Assembly (NCBI GenBank): GCA_946004305.1 | Contig: CAMFZJ010000025.1 | Span: 1-12,853, forward strand | Reading direction: 5' to 3' | From: an uncultured Clostridia bacterium | GTDB taxonomy: Bacteria > Bacillota > Clostridia > Oscillospirales > Acutalibacteraceae | Length of the DNA: 12,853 bases | Shown: in pieces, positions 6,222 through 12,853 of the stretch | How the letters are laid out: every line of letters begins with the position of its first letter | Numbering within the stretch: the stretch's first letter is position 1 | Made by a program: the position numbers and the translations under genes | Notes under the pieces: generated by a model | Seen by the model: only the letters and a program-made list of their open reading frames with translations | Told to the model about the DNA's origin: nothing | Databases searched by the model: none

Positions 6222-6254
6222 TAATGTAGAAATACATAGAAGCTTGGTGAAAAA

Positions 6255-7106
6255 ATGAATTTTAGACAGATAAATGCAGACACAGTTAAGAATACTGTAA
6301 AAAAGCTTTTTCTAGACTGCAACTACAATATCGGAGATGATATTCTCTGTGCATTAAAAAAATCAAAAGACAAAGAAAAAAGCCCTGTAGGACAAAGCGT
6401 ATTGGCACAGATTATTGAAAATGATGAGATTGCCGCAGCCGAGCAAATCCCTCTATGCCAAGACACCGGAATGGCGGTGCTTTTTGTAGAGTACGGGGAC
6501 AAGGTTGTAATAGAGAACGGCAGCTTTCAGGAGGCTGTTGAGCAGGGCGTAAGGGAAGCCTATGAGGAAGGCTACCTTAGAAAAAGTGTAGTCAGTGACC
6601 CTGTTTTTGACAGAACAAACACTAAGGACAACACTCCTGCCATTATTCATACAAAAATTGTGCCGGGAGATAAAATCAAAATTACAGCAGGAGGCAAAGG
6701 CTTTGGCAGTGAAAATATGTCTGCAATAAAAATGCTTACTCCCTCCTACGGTATTGAGGGTGTAAAGGACTTTGTGCTGGAAACTGTACGAAAGGCCGGT
6801 CCCAACCCTTGCCCGCCGATGGTTGTGGGAGTAGGTATCGGCGGAACCTTTGAAAAATGTGCTGAGCTTGCAAAGAAAGCTACCTTCCGCAGTATTGATA
6901 CTGAAAACCCTGACCCACGCTATGCAGACCTTGAGAGAGAACTCCTGGAAAGAATCAACAAAATGGGCTTTGGCCCCGCAGGACTTGGAGGCAGCACAAC
7001 TGCTATCGGAGTTAATGTTGAAACCTACCCTACACATATTGCAGGTATGCCTGTGGCTGTGAACATATGCTGTCACGCCGCAAGACACAAAAGCGCAGAA
7101 ATATAG
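6255..7106 (+). CDS. Fumarate hydratase class I, alpha subunit (Fe-S hydro-lyase)
   Basis: N-terminal half of the two-subunit [4Fe-4S] fumarase, which interconverts fumarate and L-malate. The 283-residue product has the family cluster cysteines Cys68 (PLCQDTGM), Cys186 (PNPCPPMVVGVGIGG) and Cys273 (NICCHAARH). It also has KGFGSENMS (148-156), GGTFEKCAELAKKA (196-209) and GPAGLGGSTTAIGVNVE (240-256). Close relatives include the L(+)-tartrate dehydratase alpha subunit, which uses the same fold and cannot be excluded by sequence alone; fumarase is the commoner role in anaerobes with split genes. The ribosome binding site (GGTG) is weak. The beta subunit starts 9 bases after the stop. The gene has its own promoter and is divergent from the two-component operon. 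Confidence 0.93.
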   Translation: MNFRQINADTVKNTVKKLFLDCNYNIGDDILCALKKSKDKEKSPVGQSVLAQIIENDEIAAAEQIPLCQDTGMAVLFVEYGDKVVIENGSFQEAVEQGVREAYEEGYLRKSVVSDPVFDRTNTKDNTPAIIHTKIVPGDKIKITAGGKGFGSENMSAIKMLTPSYGIEGVKDFVLETVRKAGPNPCPPMVVGVGIGGTFEKCAELAKKATFRSIDTENPDPRYADLERELLERINKMGFGPAGLGGSTTAIGVNVETYPTHIAGMPVAVNICCHAARHKSAEI

Positions 7107-7115
7107 GAGGACAGT

Positions 7116-7664
7116 ATGAAAAGAATAACTCTACCCCTGACTGATGAACAGATTGAAACCCTTAATGCCGGGGACAGCGTTCTCCTTAGCGGAACTATGA
7201 TTACCGGCAGGGACGCTGCCCACAAAAGACTTTATGAGCTTGCGCAAAAGGGAGAGGATTTCCCTGTAGATATTAAAGGCGAAACAATCTATTATGTAGG
7301 TCCTGCACCGGCAAAGCCCGGATATGCAGTAGGACCTGCCGGCCCTACATCAAGTTACCGTATGGACAAATATGCCCCAACTCTTATGGATATGGGACTA
7401 AAGGCTATGGTAGGCAAGGGAGCAAGAAACAAGGAGGTTGTAGATGCCATTGTCCGCAATCACGGAGTATATTTTGCGGCAATCGGCGGTGCAGCGGCAT
7501 TAATTGCAAAAAGCATTAAATCCGAAAAGCTCCTTTGTTATGAGGACTTGGGTACAGAAGCCATAAGAGAATATGTTGTTGAGGACTTCCCCTGTGTAGT
7601 AGTAATTGACAGCAAGGGCAACAATGTTTACGAAACTGAGCCGCAAAAATACAATGAAGAATAA
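7116..7664 (+). CDS. Fumarate hydratase class I, beta subunit (Fe-S hydro-lyase)
   Basis: C-terminal partner of the alpha subunit, completing the active site of the iron-sulfur fumarase. The 182-residue product has LSGTMITGRDAAHKRL (24-39), YYVGPAPAKPG (59-69), the substrate-binding GPAGPTSSYRMD (73-84) and GKGARN (100-105), and ends in a typical EDFPCVVVIDSKGN segment. Length is normal for a separate beta subunit. Its AGGAGG ribosome binding site overlaps the stop codon of the alpha gene, so the two are translated from one mRNA and probably in balanced amounts. A terminator follows 10 bases after the stop. As with the alpha subunit, tartrate dehydratase is the main alternative. Confidence 0.93.
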   Translation: MKRITLPLTDEQIETLNAGDSVLLSGTMITGRDAAHKRLYELAQKGEDFPVDIKGETIYYVGPAPAKPGYAVGPAGPTSSYRMDKYAPTLMDMGLKAMVGKGARNKEVVDAIVRNHGVYFAAIGGAAALIAKSIKSEKLLCYEDLGTEAIREYVVEDFPCVVVIDSKGNNVYETEPQKYNEE

Positions 7665-7674
7665 TCTATAATAT

Positions 7675-7713
7675 AAGCCCATTAACCGCCAAAGGTTGAT
7701 GGGCTTTTCTTTG
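7675..7713 (+). terminator. Fumarase operon terminator
   Basis: A 13-base-pair stem with one G-U pair, AAGCCCATTAACC (7675-7687) with GGTTGATGGGCTT (7694-7706), a 6-base loop and a T-rich tail (TTTTCTTTG). It separates the fumarase genes from enolase. Confidence 0.9.
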
Positions 7714-7773
7714 TATAAATATGTAAAATCCGGCAAAACTATTTCCAAATTCACAACAAGAAAGGATTTTAAT

Positions 7774-9069
7774 ATGTGCTATTTGGAAATTGAAAAGGTA
7801 ATCGGCAGAGAAATTTTAGACTCACGAGGAAACCCAACTGTTGAAGCAGAGGTTATACTTGCTGACGGAACGGTTGGGCGGGGAACTGCTCCCAGCGGTG
7901 CGTCAACCGGGGAATTTGAAGCCTTGGAGCTAAGGGATAATGACAAAAACAGATACCTTGGAAAAGGCGTGACAAATGCAGTAAACAACATTAACACCCT
8001 TATTAATGACAGACTTACCGAAATGGACGCAGGGGATATTTATGCTGTTGACAAAGCTATGATTGATTTAGACGGCACTAAGGACAAGTCAAAGCTGGGA
8101 GCAAACGCAATCCTTGCAGTATCTATTGCTACGGCAAGGGCAGCGGCTACTGCACTTGATATTCCTCTATACAGATTTTTAGGAGGAATTTCAGGAAACC
8201 GTCTGCCTGTGCCGATGATGAACATTCTCAACGGTGGGGCACACGCAGGCAACACAGTTGATATACAGGAATTTATGATTATGCCTGTGGGAGCTGCAAG
8301 CTTTAAGGAAGCATTAAGATGGTGTGCAGAGGTATTCCACAGCCTTGCCCATATTCTTAAATCAAAGGGACTTGCCACATCTGTTGGTGACGAGGGCGGT
8401 TTTGCCCCCGACCTTGAAAGTGACGAAAAAGCAATTGAGTATATACTGGAGGCTGTAAAAAAAGCAGGCTATGAGCCTGAAAAGGACTTTATGATCGCAA
8501 TAGACGCCGCTGCAAGCGAGTGGAAGGGCAAGGTTAAGGGGCAATATATTCTACCTAAAGCAGGCACAAATTTCACATCAGATGAGCTTGTTGGATATTG
8601 GAAAAGCCTTGTTGAAAAATACCCCATTATCTCTATTGAAGACCCTCTTGACGAGGAGGACTGGGACGGCTGGCAAAAGCTTACACAGGAGCTTGGAAGC
8701 AAGGTTCAGCTTGTGGGAGATGATTTATTTGTTACAAATACAGAGAGGCTCTCTAAGGGCATAAGCCTTGGCTGCGGCAACTCTATCTTGATTAAGCTAA
8801 ATCAAATCGGCTCTGTTTCCGAAACGCTGGAGGCTATCAAAATGGCGCACAAATCAGGCTACACAGCAATTGCCTCCCACAGAAGCGGTGAAACTGAGGA
8901 CACAACAATTTCAGACCTTGCAGTAGCACTTAACACCTGTCAGATTAAAACAGGGGCTCCCGGCAGAAGTGAGCGTGTTGCAAAATATAATCAGCTTTTG
9001 AGAATCGAACAACAGCTTGGGGAAAGTGCTGTTTATCCCGGAAAGTCCGCCATTAACGTAAAATTGTAA
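7774..9069 (+). CDS. eno: Enolase
   Basis: Phosphopyruvate hydratase of glycolysis, converting 2-phosphoglycerate to phosphoenolpyruvate in the cytoplasm. The 431-residue product is full length and carries every key motif: REILDSRGNPTVEAEV (12-27), flexible loop SGASTGE (41-47), HAGNTVDIQEFMIMP (157-171) and GDEGGFAPDL (205-214, catalytic Glu207). The Mg ligands are Asp244, Glu289 (SIEDPLDEEDW) and Asp316 (LVGDD); the catalytic base is Lys341 (LIKLNQIGS) and the substrate-binding motif SHRSGETED (368-376). The ATG at 7774 is preceded by AAAGGA at good spacing and gives the usual N-terminus. The frame extends upstream to 7696, but that would run back into the fumarase terminator. I found no convincing promoter in the short gap. 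It is convergent with the MecA-like gene, two bases apart. Confidence 0.98.
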   Translation: MCYLEIEKVIGREILDSRGNPTVEAEVILADGTVGRGTAPSGASTGEFEALELRDNDKNRYLGKGVTNAVNNINTLINDRLTEMDAGDIYAVDKAMIDLDGTKDKSKLGANAILAVSIATARAAATALDIPLYRFLGGISGNRLPVPMMNILNGGAHAGNTVDIQEFMIMPVGAASFKEALRWCAEVFHSLAHILKSKGLATSVGDEGGFAPDLESDEKAIEYILEAVKKAGYEPEKDFMIAIDAAASEWKGKVKGQYILPKAGTNFTSDELVGYWKSLVEKYPIISIEDPLDEEDWDGWQKLTQELGSKVQLVGDDLFVTNTERLSKGISLGCGNSILIKLNQIGSVSETLEAIKMAHKSGYTAIASHRSGETEDTTISDLAVALNTCQIKTGAPGRSERVAKYNQLLRIEQQLGESAVYPGKSAINVKL

Positions 9070-9071
9070 GC

Positions 9072-9632
9072 TTAATTAAAATACTGACCTATAAGACAAT
9101 GAGCCTTGCTCTCAAGAATAAGTCTGCCGTTTTCCTTTATTCGTGCAACAGAAATTTTGCTTTGGAAAATATTTACTGAAAACTCCCTTAGTACCCTCAT
9201 AACAGAACAAGGTATATGGAAGCTTTCTATTATAAGACAGTATTTTTCATCATAAAAATACAGGCTGTTTTCAGGAACACTTTTGTTGTTTTCTAAAACA
9301 GCCGATACTTTTATTATTTCCTCCACATTTTCAAAAACAGCACATACAGTCCTTTTCTTCCTTTTAATTTTGTAAACTTTGGGTTTTCTTATTACCTCTA
9401 ATGTAAGAAGTATCAAGCATCCGTCAGGGTGGGGCAGGGCTTCAACCAACATTCTTTTACCTTTGGTTGATATTCCTGTTTTAGTACAGGCAAGGGTTAA
9501 TATACTGCCCAGTATTTTTCTTGAATGAGGATCTTCAAAGCTCATTGTACCGTATTCAAGAGCAAAGTCCCTCATATCTTTATCCCCAAGAACTATCAGA
9601 ACCTTGGAGCTGTCTATCTGCTCAATAGTCAT
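9072..9632 (-). CDS. mecA: MecA-like adaptor protein (ClpC adaptor family)
   Basis: MecA-family adaptors deliver substrates to the ClpC-ClpP protease and in Bacillus regulate competence and other processes; this is unrelated to the beta-lactam resistance gene of the same name. The 186-residue product has the family N-terminal domain (1 to about 80: MTIEQIDSSKVLIVLGDKDMRDF, then LVEALPHPDGCLILLTLEV) and the C-terminal domain (about 97-186: ENSLYFYDEKYCLIIES and the closing IKENGRLILESKAHCLIGQYF, close in pattern to the Bacillus protein's end). The linker between domains is short and basic (RKPKVYKIKRKKR). The ATG at 9630-9632 has AGGTGA just upstream; the open frame to 9737 is not supported. 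The similarity is at family level only, so the substrate is unknown. Confidence 0.8.
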   Translation of the reverse strand: MTIEQIDSSKVLIVLGDKDMRDFALEYGTMSFEDPHSRKILGSILTLACTKTGISTKGKRMLVEALPHPDGCLILLTLEVIRKPKVYKIKRKKRTVCAVFENVEEIIKVSAVLENNKSVPENSLYFYDEKYCLIIESFHIPCSVMRVLREFSVNIFQSKISVARIKENGRLILESKAHCLIGQYFN

Positions 9633-9754
9633 ATTATCACCTGTTACCATATTATGAAACCTGCTGCCTTTTTGCAAGTGAATATTATTGGAAACCAAAA
9701 TATTCCTAAGTATTAAACTCGGGATAAAAATAGACATATTTTTTTCTTTATCTG

Positions 9755-9784
9755 TTGCATAATTAATATGTATTATGTTAGAAT
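9755..9784 (+). promoter_or_regulatory. Possible promoter of the GH13 gene
   Basis: TTGCAT (9755-9760), 18-base spacer, TAGAAT (9779-9784), about 30 bases before the preferred start codon. The region is shared with the divergent MecA-like gene. Confidence 0.5.
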
Positions 9785-9813
9785 GTAAAAAAATAATGTG
9801 AGGAATGATATAT

Positions 9814-11349
9814 ATGCCAAAATGGTTAAAAGACGCTATATTTTACGAAATTTATCCTCAGAGCTTTTACGACAGCAACGGTGACGGAATCGGGGACTTG
9901 CAGGGTATTATCCAAAAGCTTGACTATGTTAAGCAGTTAGGCTGTAACGCTATATGGCTGAACCCTGTGTTTGACTCACCCTTTAAGGACGCAGGCTATG
10001 ATGTGCGCAACTACAAAAAGGTTGCTCCCCGTTACGGAACAAACGATGACCTTGTGGAGCTTATTAATACTGCTCACAAAAAGAAAATCCGCATTATCCT
10101 TGACCTTGTACCCGGACACACCAGCGACACTCACCCTTGGTTTAAGCAGGCAAGACAGGCTAAGGAAAGTAAATTTTCCAACAGATATATATTTACAAAA
10201 TCCGTTTGGGACGCTCCTCCCCAGTATCGTATGATGTGCGGACTTTGCGAGCGTGACGGCAACTATATGGTAAACTATTTCAGCAGTCAGCCTGCTTTAA
10301 ACTACGGCTTTGCTGAAATCACCTGTCCGGAGTGGCAGCTGCCTATGGATCACCCGGACTGTCAGGCTACAGTTGAAGCCTTGAAAGATGTTATGCGTTT
10401 CTGGCTTGATCAGGGAGCTGACGGATTCAGAGTTGATATGGCTGACTCCTTGGTTAAAAATGACGATACTAAAGAGCCTACTGCAACAATCTGGGCAGGC
10501 ATCAGAGAAATGCTTGACAAGGAATATCCTGACGCCGCTTTAGTTTCAGAATGGTGCAACCCTCCTGTGGCAATCAACAAGGGCGGTTTCCATTGTGACT
10601 TCTACCTTGACCATATGGGCAACGGCTACAACCAACTTTTCAGAGCCGGGGACTGGGGCACAAATGCTTTCTTTAATAAAAACGGACAGGGCAATATCCG
10701 TGCATTTACTGACGAATATATGCCTTTCTATACAAGCACAAAGGATAAGGGCTACATCAGCTTTTTCACCTGTAATCACGACACCCCTAGATTGACAGCC
10801 TACCTTGATGAGGAGGCTATCAAAATTGCCTACGCTACAATTTTCACCTTGCCCGGTGTACCCTTCCTATACTACGGTGACGAAATCGGAATGAGATACC
10901 TTAAAGGTCTTACCAGCGTTGAGGGTGGCTACAGCCGTACAGGCTCACGTTCTCCGATGCAATGGTCAAAGGGCAAAAACTTTGGCTTTTCAGAAAGTGA
11001 TTCTCCCTACATTCCCGTTGACCCTGATGAGAATGCTCCTACTGTTGAAAATCAGCGCAGAAAGAAAAACAGCATTTATAAGGTTGTAAAGGACGTAATC
11101 AAGCTTCGCAAAAAAATCCCTGAGCTTGGAGCAGAGGGAGACCTAGAAATTCTATATGCTGAGGAAAACAGCTTCCCATTTGTATATAAACGCGGAAAGT
11201 ATGTAATCTTTGTAAATCCACTTGACAGACTTGCAGACGTTGTGTTTGAATATGAAATCAAAAATGAGGTTTATAAAATCGGCGAATATGTACAGTCCTG
11301 GAAGAAAATGACCTTAGGAGCACAAAGCTTTGCAATCGTTGAAATTTAA
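9814..11349 (+). CDS. GH13-family alpha-glucosidase/alpha-amylase-type enzyme
   Basis: A glycoside hydrolase of the alpha-amylase clan, 511 residues, with no signal peptide, so probably cytoplasmic and acting on imported malto- or isomalto-oligosaccharides. It opens WLKDAIFYEIYPQSFYDSNGDGIGDLQGI, including the calcium-type loop. Catalytic residues are the nucleophile Asp208 (GFRVDMADS), acid/base Glu246 (LVSEWCNP) and stabiliser Asp323 (CNHDTPR), followed by GVPFLYYGDEIGMR and a C-terminal beta domain. Region I reads DLVPGHTSDTHPWF, with Gly at the usual Asn, and region V reads QPALN where oligo-1,6-glucosidases have QPDLN. Exact specificity is therefore open; trehalose synthase-like or oligoglucosidase activity is possible. 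The ATG at 9814 is chosen because GAGGA ends 9 bases upstream, whereas the ATG at 9805 abuts that site. Confidence 0.93.
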   Translation: MPKWLKDAIFYEIYPQSFYDSNGDGIGDLQGIIQKLDYVKQLGCNAIWLNPVFDSPFKDAGYDVRNYKKVAPRYGTNDDLVELINTAHKKKIRIILDLVPGHTSDTHPWFKQARQAKESKFSNRYIFTKSVWDAPPQYRMMCGLCERDGNYMVNYFSSQPALNYGFAEITCPEWQLPMDHPDCQATVEALKDVMRFWLDQGADGFRVDMADSLVKNDDTKEPTATIWAGIREMLDKEYPDAALVSEWCNPPVAINKGGFHCDFYLDHMGNGYNQLFRAGDWGTNAFFNKNGQGNIRAFTDEYMPFYTSTKDKGYISFFTCNHDTPRLTAYLDEEAIKIAYATIFTLPGVPFLYYGDEIGMRYLKGLTSVEGGYSRTGSRSPMQWSKGKNFGFSESDSPYIPVDPDENAPTVENQRRKKNSIYKVVKDVIKLRKKIPELGAEGDLEILYAEENSFPFVYKRGKYVIFVNPLDRLADVVFEYEIKNEVYKIGEYVQSWKKMTLGAQSFAIVEI

Positions 11350-11360
11350 TCTTTAATAGT

Positions 11361-11396
11361 AAAGGTGCAGCAGAAAAATCTGCTGCACCTTTTTTT
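11361..11396 (+). terminator. Terminator of the GH13 gene
   Basis: Stem AAAGGTGCAGCAGA (11361-11374) with TCTGCTGCACCTTT (11379-11392), AAAA loop, and T run through 11396. It begins 12 bases after the stop codon. Confidence 0.96.
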
Positions 11397-11403
11397 GCTT
11401 TAT

Positions 11404-11492
11404 AGGAAATTCCTCGAAAACGGTCGGGCAAAAAAGGTTTGGAAATATCAACCTTTCTTCTCGAAATGGGTGTCGAGGCACTCGACTTTTTT
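11404..11492. repeat. Hairpin-rich intergenic element
   Basis: About 90 bases with several inverted repeats: AGGAA/TTCCT (11404-11414), AAGGTT (11434-11439) with AACCTT (11450-11455), and GTCGAG (11472-11477) with CTCGAC (11481-11486) followed by six T. CTCGAAA occurs twice (11414-11420 and 11460-11466 regions). The last hairpin could be a second, weaker terminator behind the GH13 gene. The density of repeats resembles a dispersed intergenic element; one copy is not enough to decide. Confidence 0.4.
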
Positions 11493-11499
11493 GTATAAT

Positions 11500-11525
11500 A
11501 AAAACGGCACAGAAAAATCTGTGCC
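11500..11525 (-). terminator. Terminator of the dockerin gene
   Basis: A perfect 8-base-pair stem, GGCACAGA (11506-11513) with TCTGTGCC (11518-11525), and a 4-base loop. On the minus strand it is followed by G and five T (11504-11500). It starts 16 bases after the stop codon of the dockerin gene. On the plus strand the tail is less T-rich. Confidence 0.85.
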
Positions 11526-11541
11526 ATTTTCAATATTTTTC

Positions 11542-11862
11542 TTAAACCAAATCGCCGATATCCTCAGTTTCTTTTGGAATGTCAGTTATGGTTTCTTCCG
11601 GAACAGTCTTATTTAAAATAATCTGCAAGGCTGTTGCGTCCCTGACATTTAAAACCCCGTCACCGTTAACGTCAGCCTTAGTTTTGTCAATGCTTACGCT
11701 AAGTCCCACAAGATATTTCTGCAAAGCAGTTACATCATTTATGTCAGTTTTTGAATCCATATTTATATCGTAATCAACACTTGCATTTACACAAACAGGC
11801 ACAGCGGATGTGAGCATTACAATTCCGCAGCAAGCTGCTGCTATCTTCTTATATGCTTTCAT
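11542..11862 (-). CDS. Small secreted dockerin-only protein
   Basis: A 106-residue exported protein that is essentially one type I dockerin. A signal peptide (about 1-27, KKIAAACCGIVMLTSAVPVCVNA) is followed by two calcium-binding repeats. Repeat 1 has Asp32, Asn34, Asp36, Lys38 and Asp43 (DINMDSKTDINDVTALQKYL); repeat 2 has Asp64, Asn66, Asp68 and Asp75 (DVNGDGVLNVRDATALQIIL). These fit the DxNxD...D pattern and spacing exactly. Type I dockerins bind cohesins and dock enzymes on cellulosome- or amylosome-like complexes, but no catalytic or binding module is attached here. The tail (about 86-106) is Glu/Thr-rich and acidic. The ATG is preceded by GGAG at 8 bases. The gene follows the 192-residue membrane protein gene by 28 bases and has its own terminator. 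No lipobox precedes Cys24. Confidence 0.88.
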   Translation of the reverse strand: MKAYKKIAAACCGIVMLTSAVPVCVNASVDYDINMDSKTDINDVTALQKYLVGLSVSIDKTKADVNGDGVLNVRDATALQIILNKTVPEETITDIPKETEDIGDLV

Positions 11863-11890
11863 AAAATCATCTCCATATTTTTATTATATA

Positions 11891-12469
11891 TCAAAAGCCA
11901 AAGTATTTCAACAGAACATCAAAAAGCCCCTGCTGATAAGCATACAAGCCTACCAATCCTAAACAAAGGATAGAAAGAACTATTATTAATGCTACCCACA
12001 GCTTATTGTGAGTTTTAGCCTTAGATTCATATTCCTGAATAACATCAAAGTCGCTGTCATATTCCTTGTACTCAAAGTTTTGGCTGTGGCTGAAAATCTC
12101 ATTATTTTCAATGTCCTCAGCCTTTTCAGGTTCAGCAACATTATGGGAATATATCTTCTCTGTAGGCTGAGTTGCTTTGGACGGGGAGTCATTTAGTTTT
12201 TCCTTTTCACGTCTTTCGGCTATTTCGTCATACACGGAGCGATGTTCCTTTTTGATGTTTATAGCCTTCGGCTCCTTTTTGGCATTAAGAGGAACATTAG
12301 GCTTTTGAGATTTATTATGTCTTTTATTTTCCTTATTGATTTCCATAACAAGGATGTCAATGTTATCAATATTTTCCCCTGTGTCCTCAATGCTGTTTTT
12401 TCTTGCTTTTACAGCATTTCTGTAAGCCTCGTAAGCACCGGGGGAATAATAATTTTTATTTTTCCTCAT
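11891..12469 (-). CDS. Single-pass membrane protein with charged cytoplasmic region, unknown function
   Basis: A 192-residue product of unrecognised family. Residues 1 to about 155 are hydrophilic and mostly charged, rich in Lys, Glu and Asn, likely disordered with short helical stretches (for example YDEIAERREKEK, 80-91). One hydrophobic helix follows (about 157-179, LWVALIIVLSILCLGLVGLYAY), and a short tail (QQGLFDVLLKYFGF) ends the protein. With no signal peptide, the long N-terminal part should be cytoplasmic and the short tail outside. The ATG has only a weak ribosome binding site (GGTTGTGA region), which is unlike its neighbours. An extended -10 promoter precedes it. It may be cotranscribed with the dockerin gene 28 bases downstream, though a functional link is only a guess from position. 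Confidence 0.8.
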   Translation of the reverse strand: MRKNKNYYSPGAYEAYRNAVKARKNSIEDTGENIDNIDILVMEINKENKRHNKSQKPNVPLNAKKEPKAINIKKEHRSVYDEIAERREKEKLNDSPSKATQPTEKIYSHNVAEPEKAEDIENNEIFSHSQNFEYKEYDSDFDVIQEYESKAKTHNKLWVALIIVLSILCLGLVGLYAYQQGLFDVLLKYFGF

Positions 12470-12510
12470 ATTTTCACAACCGGAATTTCAAAACAATCTT
12501 CATATTTAGA

Positions 12511-12519
12511 ATTATAGCA
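12511..12519 (-). promoter_or_regulatory. Extended -10 promoter of the 192-residue protein gene
   Basis: On the minus strand, TGC (12519-12517) directly precedes TATAAT (12516-12511), the TGnTATAAT form that can work with a poor -35; none is visible at 17 bases. The start would be near 12504, giving a 35-base leader. Confidence 0.55.
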
Positions 12520-12568
12520 TAACGCACAAACAGCTTTCAGCGTGATTCATTCAGTATTTCCCGGATAA

Positions 12569-12853
12569 TTATGCCATTTGGAAATCCTGAATGTAGCTTT
12601 CAATTGCCTTTTTAATGCACTCCTTAGCCTTTTTAACTCCGCTGTATTCTGTAACGGAGGTTTCCTTGTCAGCTTCAAGGGTTTTGTAAACCTGAAAGAA
12701 ATGCTTGATTTCCTCAAAATAATGACGGGGAAGCTCCTTAATGTCATTATAGCAATTGTAGTTAGGGTCGTTAACCGGCACAGCGATAATCTTCTCGTCA
12801 CAGCTGTCATTGTCAACCATATTAAGCAAACCGATAGGCTTGCACTCAACCAA
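12569..12853 (-). CDS. ppa: Inorganic pyrophosphatase, C-terminal part (gene runs off the window)
   Basis: C-terminal 94 or so residues of a family I soluble pyrophosphatase, which hydrolyses pyrophosphate released by biosynthesis. Visible motifs are CKPIGLLNMVDNDSCDEKIIAVPVNDPNY, then ELPRHYFEEIKHFFQVYKTLE, matching the conserved IKDIxDLP...EIxHFFxxYKxLE pattern of the family, and a helical end (ECIKKAIESYIQDFQMA). The catalytic Asp cluster (DxDGDPxD) lies in the missing N-terminal part beyond 12853. The frame is open through the window edge, so the true start is not seen; the TTG at the edge is not taken as a start. No clear terminator follows the TAA at 12569-12571. Confidence 0.92.
   Translation of the reverse strand: MVECKPIGLLNMVDNDSCDEKIIAVPVNDPNYNCYNDIKELPRHYFEEIKHFFQVYKTLEADKETSVTEYSGVKKAKECIKKAIESYIQDFQMA

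Noticed and set aside
6453..7088. A 211-codon open frame antisense to the fumarase alpha subunit
   Set aside because: It is the mirror of a well-supported gene, has no start signal and shows no recognisable domain.
7696..7773. Upstream extension of enolase
   Set aside because: It would start inside the fumarase terminator stem; ATG 7774 has a ribosome binding site and the standard enolase N-terminus.
9072..9632. Methicillin-resistance mecA
   Set aside because: The product is a small adaptor-type protein with no penicillin-binding domains; only the gene symbol is shared.
9633..9737. Upstream extension of the MecA-like protein by 35 residues
   Set aside because: MecA proteins begin at the M-x-IE-x-I motif, here at 9632, where AGGTGA provides a binding site.
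11258..11533. A 91-codon minus-strand frame across the GH13 terminator and hairpin-rich gap
   Set aside because: It crosses two strong terminator hairpins and overlaps the GH13 3' end; no ribosome binding site or domain is seen.
1..12853. CRISPR arrays, tRNA or rRNA genes, transposases, phage genes or a multi-gene defence system
   Set aside because: I looked for spaced repeats, cloverleaf-like segments and mobile-element proteins on both strands and found none.

Overview
The window looks like a contig end from a low-GC Gram-positive bacterium, most likely a clostridial gut anaerobe of the Ruminococcus/Oscillospiraceae kind. The pointers are an hrcA-grpE heat-shock operon with a perfect CIRCE operator, a MecA-like Clp adaptor, a YtaF/MntP-like membrane protein, a two-subunit iron-sulfur fumarase, a dockerin protein, strong AGGAGG-type ribosome binding sites, AT-rich intergenic DNA and U-tailed hairpin terminators. 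The genus is an inference. The first 43 bases are not genomic: they match an Illumina Nextera transposase adapter and appear to include a sample index.

Layout. (1) 44-1801, minus strand: hrcA then grpE behind a CIRCE-controlled promoter; dnaK would be expected next but the contig ends. (2) 1967-3000, plus: a small three-helix membrane protein and a YtaF/MntP-like transporter-type protein whose start and leader are unusual. (3) 3086-3776, plus: rpsT (ribosomal protein S20) and a 52-residue single-helix membrane protein, each with its own promoter and terminator. (4) 3819-6045, minus: an OmpR-type response regulator and its sensor kinase, overlapping by a few codons. (5) 6193-7713, plus: the alpha and beta subunits of a class I fumarase with promoter and terminator. 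(6) 7774-9069, plus: enolase, tail-to-tail with a MecA-like adaptor (9072-9632, minus), only two bases between the stop codons. (7) 9755-11397, plus: a cytoplasmic GH13 alpha-glucosidase/amylase-type enzyme with a strong terminator. (8) 11398-11541: a hairpin-rich intergenic stretch. (9) 11542-12853, minus: a secreted dockerin-only protein, a single-pass membrane protein with a long charged cytoplasmic region, and the C-terminal part of inorganic pyrophosphatase, which runs off the window.

Together this is mostly core physiology: protein quality control (HrcA, GrpE, MecA), central carbon metabolism (fumarase, enolase, GH13 enzyme, pyrophosphatase), translation (S20) and signalling. I see no phage, transposon, CRISPR array, tRNA or rRNA, and no convincing new multi-gene system. 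The items most worth following are the dockerin-only protein and its membrane-protein neighbour, the switch-like leader of the YtaF-like gene, the 52-residue protein that is its own transcription unit, and the hairpin-rich element after the GH13 gene.
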